DNA of 64,000 nucleotides from contig CP141141.1 in NCBI GenBank assembly GCA_035235625.1, positions 8,987,968 through 9,051,967 on the forward strand, read 5' to 3'. Below are positions 11,551 through 22,749 of this stretch, piece by piece; within the stretch, counting starts at the first letter, position 1, and every line of letters begins with the position of its first letter. Origin of the DNA: Saururus chinensis (lineage: Eukaryota; Streptophyta; Magnoliopsida; Piperales; Saururaceae). Both the position numbers and the translations under genes were made by a program. The notes under the pieces were generated by a model. The model saw only the letters and a program-made list of their open reading frames with translations. It was not told the DNA's origin and searched no databases.

Positions 11551-11967
11551 TCAATTGTCCACTCCAAGATGACGATCCTTTCTCTCATCAAACTCAAGAA
11601 GCTCCTCCAACACTTTATTGTCCAGACACTCCAACTCAATCACCTGCCCTCCCCCAGTAGTTGCTCCCTGCCTTGTCTCAGCATCACTAACAGACCGCCT
11701 TGTCTCAACGTCATCAACCGACGGGGCCGAGGAACTCTGCCCCGGCTGAATATACTCGTGTGGGAAGTTGAGCACCGCATTCATGCCCCTCATTGAGAAT
11801 GCCGCTCGGTCGTAGGCGCGGGCGGCCTCCTCCGCGGTGTCGAACGTGCCGAGCCACATCCGGACGCCCTGCCGCGTCGAGTCGCGGATCTCGGCCGCGT
11901 ACTTCCCCCAAGGCCGCTTCCGGACTCCTCTATAGCGCACCTCGCCCCGCTCCCTGTCTCTGTCCAT
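11551..11967 (-). CDS. Small AP2/ERF transcription factor, group IX (ERF095-098 type)
   Basis: This encodes a nuclear DNA-binding activator predicted to bind GCC-box promoters. I start at ATG 11965-11967, giving 138 residues with no intron; the frame is open further upstream but that part lacks family similarity. The AP2/ERF domain spans about residues 11-68 and carries [35 protein letters not shown] and AVLNFP. The alanine and aspartate that separate ERF from DREB proteins are present (AAEIRD). A serine-rich linker follows, then [18 protein letters not shown] at 109-126, which matches the C-terminal acidic motif of the short group IX proteins (ERF095/ESE1, ERF096, ERF097, ERF098). Family members are typically 130-140 residues, so the gene looks complete. 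Relatives respond to ethylene, jasmonate and wounding; that is family knowledge, not read here. The coding GC content is well above its AT-rich surroundings. Confidence 0.93.
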   Translation of the reverse strand: MDRDRERGEVRYRGVRKRPWGKYAAEIRDSTRQGVRMWLGTFDTAEEAARAYDRAAFSMRGMNAVLNFPHEYIQPGQSSSAPSVDDVETRRSVSDAETRQGATTGGGQVIELECLDNKVLEELLEFDERKDRHLGVDN

Positions 11968-12954
11968 CCGAGTGCACACAAGCAGCAGAGTTTGGGAACG
12001 AAGGCGGCTCCTCAACACACACACACATCCAACACTGCTAATGTTCCATTTAAACTCCTCCCACGTAAATTGGGATGCGGTAAGAAATGTTGTTTTTTTG
12101 TTGTACAAGTTCAAGCAAGTTGGAAACTTGGAATAATTCCCACGAGCTGAAATGGAAGGAAAGCTTTTTTATTTAGAAGGCGGTTTTGATACGTTGTACA
12201 TGGATGGTCAAGCCGGTGGCTCTTGAGTCTTTCTCTTTCAAAGATTTGTCGCCATAGTTTTTACGATTATTCTACTGTTCTTCAGCTGCATTCCTCCCCC
12301 TTTATTTTATCTCCGTAGCCTCGTGCTACTTTGAACCACTCGTTTCGTTCGCTCGGAGTGACCTCACGGCCAGTTCGTCACCTCTGCGCGTATGACATGG
12401 GCCATTGCGGGATTGCGAATTGCTGGCTAAGCCACTTCCGTTCGCTGTATTGCTCAGTGTGTAGTAGTCAGGATCACCCCAATTGAGGAATCTAGTTCTT
12501 TACCTTTGAATTTGTGTCACTCTTTCAATGCAGTCCCTTGTTCTTGCTTGCGAGCCTTCAACATATATATGACTTCTGAACGCAATAACAATATAAAATT
12601 CGTGTCAAATTGGCATGAGGAGTTGTTTGCCAGTAAAGGGCGTTTTGGCCATTGCCGGACGCCTATCCAATAATTTTCTTTTGTTGCCACAGATCATATC
12701 ACTGCTTGCGCAACTGCCTATATTGATGGTGTTAAAGAATAATTTTTGTTTATGACAGCGCGTTACTAACGTTGTTTGAGATTCATTTCCCTTTCCCTTT
12801 CCCATATATTTGAAACAGGACAAGATGAATTCGAATCTGCTGGGTTGGTCAGCTCACTAACTACATGTTGGCCATAAAATTAAACACGTCAATGAGCAGC
12901 CTCTACAAATGGAAACCGCCATTCTAAATTAGGTAATTAGCCTATTGTCGTTGT
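11968..12954. other. Upstream region of the ERF gene
   Basis: No gene is supported. An upstream minus-strand extension of 49 codons in frame with the ERF (to 12114) lacks family similarity and is probably leader. The region 12280-12480 has moderately higher GC but no recognisable feature. Confidence 0.4.
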
Positions 12955-13370
12955 CATTAGTGCTGCACATTTGGCGGGTTAGCCCGCTTTGGCCAATGGA
13001 TTTGGGCCTAAATATTTTAGGCCTATTTGTAAATTGGGCTTGAATAGCTCATGCGTGTTATAAATAAGACCGGGTTAAGGCCCAAACATGAAAAAACCGT
13101 AAGCCATAAGATAGAAAATATTTATTTTATTATATAAAATAATTTCACATTGTTAAGATAAAAAAATTACCTATTTAAAAGGGTTAAAATATCCAAATTC
13201 ACATTTTTTGCTTTTATTATCTCAACTCAAAAAATTAAAAGGCTCGTTAGTAAGACTTTATTAAAAGAGTAAAGTCTATTTTAAAAATTATATATAATAA
13301 TAAAATAATCCTAAAGCCTGTGGCCTGGCTCAGGCCCGCAAACAGGCCAAGAGGAGCTAACTTTTTAGCA
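12955..13370. repeat. Probable MITE-like repeat with GGGCC/GGCCC-rich ends
   Basis: Both flanks are rich in AGCCCG, TTGGGCC, AGGCCC and CAGGCCCGC motifs (12975-13095 and 13310-13355) around an AT-rich middle (13110-13310). This layout resembles the hAT-type MITE at 49764-50085. I could not align terminal inverted repeats or a target duplication, so the boundaries are approximate. Confidence 0.3.
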
Positions 13371-14194
13371 GGGAAGTTAGAGCTAGGCCGGCCGCCGGCC
13401 GTGGGCTACGGTCTCCTTCCAAAAAGGGACACCATATACCCGTCGCTCTCCAACAAGAGATATGAACGAATATGTTAACCCGCTTTATAATATCGTCAGA
13501 TGGCTGAGTGGTTGATTTTTCAACGTCACAAAAGCATTTTTCTTCTAGCGAGTTAGCGAAAGTTACTGGTGCAGCATGCGACACTTTCTGGGGAGAATGA
13601 AGCGATAATGCAGTACAGTAATAAACTAGTACTATTATGTTAACTGAACGCAAAGCGAGAGTAATTCACTTAAAAACTGTGGGATTTGATCACATGCTAC
13701 TTGCCATGTGATGACTCTAAAGGCGCGTCACACTAAAAGCATCAGCAAGTGCAAAACCTAGCATAAATAATTTAATCAAGTACAGCTATAAAATTGCATC
13801 GATCACATATTGCCTGTCATCTGACGACTCAACGAGGGCGTCTACTGGTAAGATCACATCGATTGTTAAACCAACGTTCAATGGTTAACTAACTATGAAA
13901 AACCCTTTTACATGCAGCATAGAATAATATAGAATGAATCGACTTCTAACCTGGAGAAGGAAATACACATTAGGAAAATGTTTTCATGACCACGCCCGGT
14001 GACCAGGTTTCGTGACAAGAATCAGATAGTACCAGCTGGAAGCAAGGAACTTAAAACATGCTCAACTGTTGCTTAAGAGACCGATTAAGTGGTAAATATG
14101 CGAAAGGCAAAAACGTAAAAATTAATTTTTTTTTACCTACCAACTATGGAAGTGTTTTTTATAGTATACTCTAAAAATGAGTTGAGTGTAAAAA
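13371..14194. other. Intergenic DNA, nothing recognised
   Basis: No coding or repeat signal that I can support. Confidence 0.4.
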
Positions 14195-14667
14195 TTACTT
14201 GTAGAGCGTTCATTTTTAGGATTAATAATGCATATATTAACACACATTAGTACAAATCGTGAAAATAAATGATCTGATAAAATAAAATATAATAGGATTA
14301 GGCTACTTATAGCCATTAGAGTTTGAATAAAGCTTGATCCCCTTTGATGAAGTTTTTTCTCTACTAATCTTCTACAAATTCTTATAATGTGTTTGTAGTT
14401 TGGAACTTAAGAGTAATTCTCGCTTAAGGTACTGTATTAACATAACTAATTGTCTATTTATAACTAAACTAGGACACACTGTTAAAAACCTTAAAATCCT
14501 TACCCTTTATCTAGAGGTCAGACAATGGCCAAGATTTTCCATTAAAACTACAGTTTAATAGGTATTTTGAATCAAGCTCATTACCCAGACAATTTTAAAA
14601 GCTCAAAATATATGTTAATTAAGACAGTTGGGCCACTTTATGTTTTATTTCAAAAACAAACCCAACA
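14195..14667 (-). repeat. Candidate 3-prime LTR of the Copia element
   Basis: On the minus strand the Copia RNase H reading is followed, about 500 bases on, by a purine-rich tract (AAGTGGAAGAA) directly before TGTTGGGTTTG (ending at 14667 on the plus strand). That is the usual polypurine tract and LTR start of Copia elements. The far end near 14195 (plus-strand TGTAAAAATTAC) is only a guess. No second LTR was found at the other side of the element. Confidence 0.4.
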
Positions 14668-14974
14668 TTCTTCCACTTAGCACAATTTCTCAATTGAGTC
14701 ATAAAAATAAAATCTCTCACTTGTCTCAATTAAACTAAATTTGAGAAAAAAAATTTCGTTCAAAAATAACCAATTGGGTAATAGAAAAAGTCAAAATGAC
14801 TTTCGTATGCGCATACTGTTTTAGAAAAAACAATATCCTTTGAACTATATGTGGTAATTTTATACTCTTACAAAATGTCATAATTAGACAGATCAGAACG
14901 TTATGTCCTCATAGGAAAACATTCTCTTCCATGTATCACAATGTAACTATTTCATTCTATTTAAGTGTTATATG

Positions 14975-14981
<7 letters not shown>

Positions 14982-15008
<27 letters not shown>
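14982..15008. repeat. TA dinucleotide microsatellite
   Basis: An uninterrupted run of alternating AT lies within the Copia 3-prime untranslated region. Confidence 0.9.
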
Positions 15009-15165
15009 GAGTGAAGGCATGCTCCCAGTCATTGTCCAAACATTGTCACATACTTAAGTGCATAAAAAATGAGATAGCACGAGAAAAAAAAATGTAATTG
15101 TTATGATAAATGAAAAAGTTTAGAAGTATAGAAGCAAAATCAAATGCACGATGAGCTAATAAGAC

Positions 15166-17885
15166 TCATTGATCTACATGACTCTGAAACAGAGAAAGGG
15201 GTAAGCCCTTAGTCATTGGATCGGCAACCATCAGCTCAATACTTATATGCTCAATAACAACTATCCCTTCTTTAACACGATCCCGAACAGCAAGATACTT
15301 GATGTTGATGTGCTTACTCCAACTTCTACTCTTGTTGTTCTTCATGAAAAACACAAGAGCACTATTATCACATAACATCTTAATGGCCTAGATATGGAAT
15401 CCATAATAGTAAGTCTTACGATAAAGTTCATCAGCCAAGTAGCATGTGACATGCCCTCATAACAAGCAACAAACTCTGCTTCCATAGTTGACGACGTTGT
15501 AAGGGTTTGCTTAATATTTTTCCAAGAGACAGCACCACCTGCCAAAAGGAAAATTTAACTCGATGTCGACTTTTTTGAGTCAACACAACCAGCAAAGTCT
15601 GCATCTGTATACCCGACTAGCTCCAAATGATCAGAATGTCTATATGTGAGCATGTTATCCTTCGTTCCTTATAAATACCTCATAATCTTCTTTGTAGCTC
15701 TCCAATGATCCAACCCTTTTTTTTTTGTATCTACCCAACATTCCTATAGCAAAGGCAATGTTTGGTCTTGTGCAGACGGCAGACCTCTAAGTACATCATA
15801 CTGCCAACAACCGATGCATAGAGAATTTCCTTCATACTTTTCAACTCTAAAGAATTCTTCAGACATTGGAACAAGCAAAATTTGTCACCCTTCACAATAA
15901 GAGTTGCACTAGGCAAGAAGTTTTTTATGTTAAACTGTTTCAGAACTATATTGATGTAGGCCTATTAAGACTAAGAAATTTGTCACCCTTCACAATAGGA
16001 GCTGTACTAGGCGAGAAGTTTTCTATGTTAAACTGTTTCAGAACCATATTGATGTAGGCCCTTCTAGATCTATCACGATAAATCTCAATCCCAATGACAC
16101 AAGATGCATTTTCTAAATCTTTCATGTCAAAGTTCTAAGAAAGAAACTTCTTAGTCTCGTGAAACATCCTTAAGTCATTGCTTGCAAGTAGAATGTCATC
16201 AATATACAAGACTAAAAACGTGTAACGTCTCCCACTAACCTTAAGGTATATGCATTGATCAATAATGTTTTCCTCAAAACTAAATAAAGTAATAACATCG
16301 TTGAACTTTAAATACCACTGTCGGGAGGCTTGTCTTAATTCGTACATTGATTTCTTGAATGTACAAACTAGATGACTTTCGTTATTTGAGGTGAATCCTT
16401 TAAGCTGATTCATATCCACCTCCACCTCAAGATCCTCATTCAAAAATGTCATTATCATGTAACTAAGTCAAAATAAGCTACAAGGGCCAAAATAAATCTT
16501 AATGAATCCTTCGTAGAAACTAGAGAAAAAGTTTCATTGTAGTCGACACCATCTTTCTAAAGAAAACCTTTCGCAACAAGTTGGGCCTTATATATGCTAA
16601 TGTTACCAAATAGATCTAATTTAGTCTTATATACCTATTTGTAGCCAAGAGTCTTGGTGCCCTGCGGTAACTCTACGAGATCTCAAACTTAATTATCAGC
16701 CATAAATTTTATCTCATCTTGCATGACATCATACCACTTGCTGGAGTTATCTTCATTCATGGCTTGTGAATACGTAATAAGATCTTGATTGAGTCCAACA
16801 TTCTCGTCACTCCACTTGCTGGAGTTAGAAGGGAGTGCAGGTTTTCTTATTCTTGAGGACCCTTGAAGTCCTATTTGGTCAACAAGTGGAGGTGCTTATA
16901 CAATAGGAGCTTCAACAACTTGTTTCTAAGGGGATGGCAGTGGAATGATATGCTGATTCCATTGGAATCACCATAGGTGATACATCATGTGATCCTTCAC
17001 CAGATGTGGGTAAAAGAATCGAAATCCATACTTCCTCAAATATAATGTATTTTGGGGAAATACTTCTACTCAAATTTCTATTCTATAGAAAAAAGTGCAT
17101 TCCGTACTTTGACTACTATAGGGGTGTGCGAGGGACAAAAAACTTATAAGTTTTAGACCTTTTTGCATAGCCAATGAAAAAACCACTGATAATATTAGGG
17201 TAAAGCTTCTTCTCAAGTGGATTCTACACCCTAACCTCAATAGGACAACCTCAAATGTATACATGATCTAAACTTGGTTTCCATCTATTCCATAGCTCAA
17301 ATGGTGTTTTAGGAACGACTTTAGATGGAACTCAATTTATAACGTACACGATTGTCTTTAAGGCTTCACACCACATATTGAGAGGAAGAGAGGAGTTATT
17401 GATCATGATCCTCACCATATCCATCAGTGTGGTTCCTTCTTTTAGCCACACCATTTTGCTATAGGGTGTCGGTAATGTGTATTGTGCTACAATTCTATAT
17501 TGCTTCATGATATGCGCATATAGTTTAGGTTTTTGTCCACTCTTTGTGTACCTACCATAGTATTTCACTCCCTTGTCTAATCTAACAATTTTGATACTCA
17601 TGCCAGATTGTTTCTTTACCTCTGCCTTATAAGTCTTGAAAACATCAAATGCTTCAGCCTTTTTCATTTAAATGATAAAGATACATGTATCGGGTATGAT
17701 CATCTATAAAGGTAATGAAATACCTTTGACCATTTAAAGAGGGTGTACTAAACGGTCCTCAAATATTAGTGTATATAATTCCTAATTTCTTATCATACCT
17801 CTCAGCACCCTTAGAAGACTTGTTAGTCAGCGTTCTTTTTATGTAGTCTATTAATGTCTCAAGATCAGCTAGAGACATAAAATAG
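15166..17885 (-). pseudogene. Decayed Ty1/Copia retrotransposon polyprotein
   Basis: Read on the minus strand, the parts are in Copia order: end of the GAG-pre-integrase segment (17760-17880, DYIKRTLTNKSSKGAERY), integrase (17332-17667, IKIVRLDKGVKYYGRY and TLMDMVRIMINNSSLPLNMW), reverse transcriptase (16135-16458, KKSMYELRQASRQWYLKF and the catalytic motif YIDDILLASND), the connection region (15731-15916), and RNase H (15342-15545 with SSTMEAEFVACYEG, then 15166-15378 with KHINIKYLAVRDRV). Frameshifts and stops separate these pieces. In the integrase, the stretch expected to hold the catalytic glutamate (NGVAERRN-type) is altered to KMVWLKEGT. Gag, protease and the N-terminal integrase zinc finger are missing. 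The element cannot move by itself. Confidence 0.9.
15881..16058. repeat. Tandem duplication of about 80 bp inside the Copia reverse transcriptase/connection region
   Basis: 15881-15960 and 15979-16058 are two diverged copies with a 98-base period, both running from TTTGTCACCCTTCACAATA to ATTGATGTAGG. They differ at roughly ten positions, so the duplication is old. The 98-base period is not a multiple of three and shifts the frame. Confidence 0.85.
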
Positions 17886-20195
17886 ATAATTTCTAAGCAA
17901 CTCAAGAAATCAGCACCATGTTTTCTCGTACTCGTTCTCAACCACTATAAATGCGATGTACAACATATTATTGTTCACGTCCAGTGCAGTTGCTATCAAT
18001 AGTTATCCAAGATACTTTCCTTTCAAGAAAGTTGCTTCTACTGTTAGCAACGACCTCAATGTTCTTCTGAAAGCTCTCACGACTGGACCAAATATCCAAA
18101 ATACTCTTTTAAAATCGTACATACCTAAAGGTCTGGGAATATCACATGATCTCACTGGAACAACTACACTTCCTGGATTTATATATTATATCTTCTTTTT
18201 GTATGTAGGATTCGTCTGGGTCCCCATCTATTAAATCAGTTAGTGATTTACCTGTACAACTGAATACACTTTACTAAAGGTTATACAATAGTAGCTTTCA
18301 TCGTGTTCCCGATCACACAACATCAGTTGTAGTCGTGAGATCGCAAACCATTAACGATGACTCATTGTGTTCATGTTAATATGATATTTGTGTATGTCGT
18401 ATGAAAACAAAATGCATGAGTATTATCAGCGTGTTATCGATAACACGATAGACTAACATATCGTGACACTAAATCAACACTTCAATTAGTCTCATATATT
18501 ACATGCGTGCCAGCATTTCTTGTAGTTCGCAGTCATGCCCCAGTGTTTTGAAATATAACTTGCTATTCTCTTAGGTGTAATGTCTACCGAGTCTTTAAAT
18601 AGGCCATAACATTTTCTCTCAATACAAAGGTGCGATGCTAGGGGATGGTAAGTTGACTTCCTTTGGGTTCCACATGAATGGTTCGACACTAACCTCATGA
18701 CAGTCACATGATCTCCTATATTTGAAGCCCTTATAGACCAGTCACAAGAATGATTGGAGCACTTTGCGGCATATGTATTCTTGTTTTCATCCACAACACG
18801 GTAAGTAAAATTTGCCTTTATTGCTAAGTCGATCAAGACCCTCTTAAAATGCAACAGGCTAAGAAAATGTAAGCCCAATTCAATGAGCTTCTTGTAATCC
18901 TTTGCTTACAAACTGCCTGTCATTAGTTGGCCTTTACCAATATTTGGTTCCAACATGTTTAAATCATTGACCGTATTCCACTCTACCTCCGCCTCAAAGT
19001 CAGCGTTACTGGGGACCTCGCTATTTCTGAATTCTTCGTGATTAGACATACTTTCTATGTCAATTATATCATTATCGTACCACTGATCGTCAACCCATAT
19101 ATTTTCAACTTCTTCATCTTCTTCACCGTTGTAATTACAAGGGCTATATAGAGATTCATAGTTATCAAATGAAGTCCTTGTCTCACCCATCATTGGTGAC
19201 AATTCCTCTTATCTATTCTGATTGACTTCTATCCCAGGTTCTGTAGTCATTGGATTGGTGAAAGAAGATTAAGGTTCTGTAGTCATTGGATTAGTGAAAG
19301 AAGATTGACATGGATTTGTTGAGGGCAAGTTTCCTGGTTCTCCCAATCTGCTTTGCATATTATCGTGTTAAACAAATGCGACATAACTTGACATCATCTA
19401 TTCGGTTACACACTTACAATTCAAATCATGTGTTATTGAAAACACGATATGCATGCATGTAATGTTATTACATCTACGCTAAAAATCATAATTGATATAT
19501 CGCATGTGTATGTCGTATAATTACTAATGTGATATATTATAAATCATGTTTCTTTCTTCACACGATATGATTTGAACTTAACACGATATGGTCAATATCG
19601 TGTGCTCGAGTATACGATAAAGACCAATCATGTGTAATCTAAAGATTCAATGTTACCTGACAGTTTCAAATGTGAACTGTGTTTCATTGATTCCAGTCTA
19701 AAATCCGACGTTAGAGTTGGGTTGAGTCATTATGACCGATGATTTAGCTTTATTGATCGTTTGGTTCCCTTCTACGGATAGTGATTTGTCACCATTGTCA
19801 GGATATTTCATCTCGACATACAATGATAACACCTCTTTATTCATCTTCTTATGAATAGAGAACACTGATTGGAAGTTTTCATCGTCTTATAATTCATATA
19901 TTATGGATGATTGTGAAGATGATATTAAATACTTAAAAGTGACATTACCATAGACGGCAAGTCGTGCTTTGACTTGAACTAGCAACTCGCCGAACCTCAC
20001 CGATGGATTAATGTTCATCAACCATGTTATTCCCCCAATATACACACTATCATTGTCTACCTCTCTGTTGTAATGTATGTAATTACTGATCCTATCCATA
20101 ATCAGTGTAAAAGGAAGATTGAATCTTCGAAATGCAGCCTTTGGAGCCCTCAAACAGTGTGTGCAGTTCAAAAAATATTTTTTTCTTGTAGAATG
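17880..20195 (-). pseudogene. Decayed Mutator-like (MULE) transposase
   Basis: Read on the minus strand there are four parts. The first is an N-terminal PB1-like segment (about 20150 to 19690, with YGNVTFKYLI, then after an in-frame TAA at 19887-19889 NKEVLSLYVEMKYPD). The second is an acidic spacer (18906-19202). The third is the plant MuDR-type zinc/DNA-binding segment (18492-18878, with YAAKCSNHSCDWSIRAS and SNHSCGTQRK, ending WGMTANYKKCWHA). The fourth is the start of the catalytic domain (18130 down to about 17885, with VVRAFRRTLRSLL, VEATFLKGKYLG, then LLIATALDVNNNMLYIAF and FLELLRNY). The expected VDGTFLKG carries glutamate in place of the first catalytic aspartate, and TAA and TGA codons interrupt the domain. 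The reading is lost where the Copia sequence begins. A 36 bp tandem duplication lies at 19236-19307. Confidence 0.85.
19236..19307. repeat. 36 bp tandem duplication within the MULE relic
   Basis: AGGTTCTGTAGTCATTGGAT and the following GTGAAAGAAGATT occur twice in a row with a 36-base period and only one or two differences. The low divergence suggests a recent slippage event. Confidence 0.85.
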
Positions 20196-20599
20196 CTCGC
20201 CGGGGAGTCACCACCGGTCACCTCCTGTCGACGACTTCCGTTGGCTGCAGATGAAACCCAGCACACCGGTGTAATAACCCTAATTTCTACACGATTTTCT
20301 TATAAAATTTTGTTATTTATACATTTTCTAAAGTGATGGTTAGAGCTCATGGAGACGAGCGTAACAAGTCGTAAAACACGTAAATCGGAGGTCGGGAACA
20401 AAAGTTACGACCTCGGGAAACGTGTTCAACCGGCGGGACCCACTTTTAAAATTCGGGTAAAATGGATCTTAAGTGGTCTAGTCTCGTAGGGCTCGTCAAT
20501 ACGAGCTCAACGGTACCTAGAACGCACAAAACCGAGTTCGGGATAGGAAGTTACAATTTTTGGAATTTTTTTGGAATTAAAATAAATAATAATAAATTA

Positions 20600-20790
20600 A
20601 TTTTCGGCGGCTCCGGCTCGGCGCGGCGCGGCTCGGCGCAGCGCGCGGCGTACGCCGCGCGGCGCGCGATGAACGCGCGCATCGCGCGCGCCGAACGCGC
20701 GACGGTCGCGCGTTCGACGTGACGAACGCGCGTTCGTCAGCGCGCGCGTGACGAACGCGCATTCGTCACGCGCGCACCCGGTTCCGGCGG
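20600..20790. other. CpG-dense core of the solo LTR
   Basis: About 190 bases consist mainly of CGCG, GCGC and GAACGCGCG motifs with overlapping palindromes (for example GCGCGCGGCGTACGCCGCGC). Surrounding DNA is AT-rich. Arginine- and alanine-rich open frames on both strands are by-products of the composition. Confidence 0.9.
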
Positions 20791-20883
20791 TGCCAGTGGG
20801 CGCCAGCCGGTTTCCACGGCGGCGCCAGTGGGCGCCCACCAGTTCCTACGGCGGCGCCCACCGGAAAAATCCTCCTCCTCCCC

Positions 20884-20891
20884 TATTTATA
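20884..20891 (+). promoter_or_regulatory. TATA-like box of the solo LTR
   Basis: TATTTATA lies about 620 bases into the LTR, directly downstream of the GC-rich core, the position expected for the U3/R promoter of a plus-strand LTR. Confidence 0.4.
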
Positions 20892-21993
20892 CCCATTCCG
20901 GCCAGTTCTTTTACCTCACCTGATTTTTCACCCCTTTCACTGTTTTCACCATTCCCGACCCGTTTTAAGCCCGATTTTCACGTTCCAAGACCCGTTTCCC
21001 ACTAATTCAAGGGTGCTCTACGCACCGGAAGGGTTATTTTCTCGAGACGACCTCTCTAAGACCTCGAAAAACGTGCCCCTTTCCTAATCTTCCACTTTCA
21101 TCTTTTTACTGTTTCCGGACCATTCCCAACTCTTTTTAGCCCGTTCCAAGGCCCCACCCTACTAAATCAAGGGCATTCTACGCGTTGGAGTGGTTATTCT
21201 GCCGAAATTCTCACTCGAAGGCTAATATCTTAGGGCGGGACTTTCTTTACTCTACGAGGAGATTTCGTTATACTTCGCACGTGTGATAGGTAGGTAGCCT
21301 TAAATTCTAATCGTATGCCGAATTTTTACTCGCCCAAGTTTTTAAAGTTTTTCGCTACCTTTACGAAAACAAAAGCTCTGACTTTAAAATCATCTCCTCT
21401 TTTCGAAAAATTCCTCCGAGTTTTGGGCAATCGTGCCGTCTGGATAATTCTCGGTTCCTCTAACTAGGAATTATTATGATTTTGGATACCGCCAAATTTG
21501 GCATCCGGCGCGCACGTGATTGGGATGTCATGGGTAAATCCCTTCCTTTCGTCTCGCGTCGCCCCATGGGCGCGGGTGTAAGTCGTCCGGTATCGCGACA
21601 TTACGTGATCGTATTTTCAAATTTTCTGAATGATTTCAAAAAGGAAAATGACACGATATTTTCTTATGTGCATGGAGCATATTTTTAGAACTTAATCCGA
21701 CCTACTGAGTATGAATTTACTCACCCCCCTCGTATTCTGCAGTGAATTACTCGAATCCGAAGGAGTCGATGGAGAATTTCCTTAAATTACGCCTTGCACC
21801 GTTGTTTTTGTACTTCATGTAAATTATTGTCTTGATCGATGTATAAAGGCTTGTGATGCCTAATTTTGGAAATCTTTGTAATAATTACTTGTTTTAGTAC
21901 ACGGTGATCCTTGGCAATTGTTATTAAATTTTGTTACGTTTTCAAAAAAATTATTTTCTTTTATTCGCAAAATTCGAGGGACGTTACAACCGG

Positions 21994-22663
21994 AATGGTT
22001 GAACACTATTCTAGTGTTCATTTATTTTATAACATATAGGATAGTAGAAACTTAATGACAATTTTATCCATAAACAAGTTATATGACATTTGTGTTTAAA
22101 ATTCAAAGAATATAAAATTTTTCGGCCTGGCAATATGGAATCTAAGTTGAGCTTCCCTCGTGTGAATATCCTGTGAACTAGAAGGCGGTAAGCACACAGT
22201 AAAACATTTCTCGTATCGCGAACTTAGCTCCTTTTCCTGCTCTCTCTATCGGACGGACTCGAATGCCCATGCCGCTGCTGATCATCGCACATGCTGCCTC
22301 GTTGCATGGGTGTTCAGCTGATTAATGGGTTTTGCCTTCACATTAGTAATCTAATTGTTATTTGATTTTAGTAGCAGTTTTAAACGATCTCGTAAGAAAC
22401 AGGGTCACCGGGAATCCCCACAGGAAGTGAGTCGATATCTTGTATCAAGTTCAACTCTAGTGCGACATTGCCATATGGGTCTCGGACTAGCTGCCATGAA
22501 GCATCTATGTCTTGGATACTGTGCTCTCCTTTGTCCAGATTCACCCATTTGGCCTTTTGAGTTTCTGCCTGCGAGTTCATACTCACGAAGGCAAATCTGA
22601 ACTTTTCTTCTTTCTTTGACTTCCAGTTCTTGGGGATGGACTTTAGAGAACCTCTTTTTATTA
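21994..22663. other. Intergenic DNA, nothing recognised
   Basis: Short open frames occur on both strands near 22355-22600 but overlap each other and resemble no family I know. Confidence 0.4.
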
Positions 22664-22747
22664 CTCGGTCTTATTAATATTAAAATGAAATTAAATTAAA
22701 TTTTTTTAAAGAAAATAAATAGAGCTGTTAATATGAGACTGAGAGAG
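22664..22747. mobile_element. Short Stowaway-like MITE (84 bp)
   Basis: CTCGGTCTTATTAATATT at the left and GTTAATATGAGACTGAGAG at the right are inverted relatives of each other. TA lies at each side (22662-22663 and 22748-22749), as expected for the TA target site of Tc1/mariner-type Stowaway MITEs. Confidence 0.6.
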
Positions 22748-22749
22748 TA

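Larger units (their letters stand above)
20265..21993 (+). mobile_element. Solo LTR (20270-21988) with 5 bp target duplication
   Basis: The element begins TGTAATAACCC and ends GGGACGTTACA, an imperfect inverted terminal pair with TG...CA ends. It is flanked on both sides by ACCGG (20265-20269 and 21989-21993). Length is 1719 bp. No reverse transcriptase or integrase lies within, so this is a solo LTR left by recombination between two LTRs, or an element with only LTR-type content. A TATA-like TATTTATA at 20884-20891 fits a plus-strand LTR promoter. The core 20600-20790 is extraordinarily rich in CG dinucleotides. It inserted just 5-prime of the MULE relic. Size, ends and the 5 bp duplication fit Ty3/Gypsy-type LTRs. 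Confidence 0.9.

Noticed and set aside
14195-20195. A single intact composite transposon
   Set aside because: The Copia and MULE readings both contain stops and frame breaks, and neither has a complete set of termini.
20577-20839. Arginine/alanine-rich open frames in the CpG-dense part of the solo LTR
   Set aside because: Both strands and several frames are open simply because CGCG repeats lack stops.
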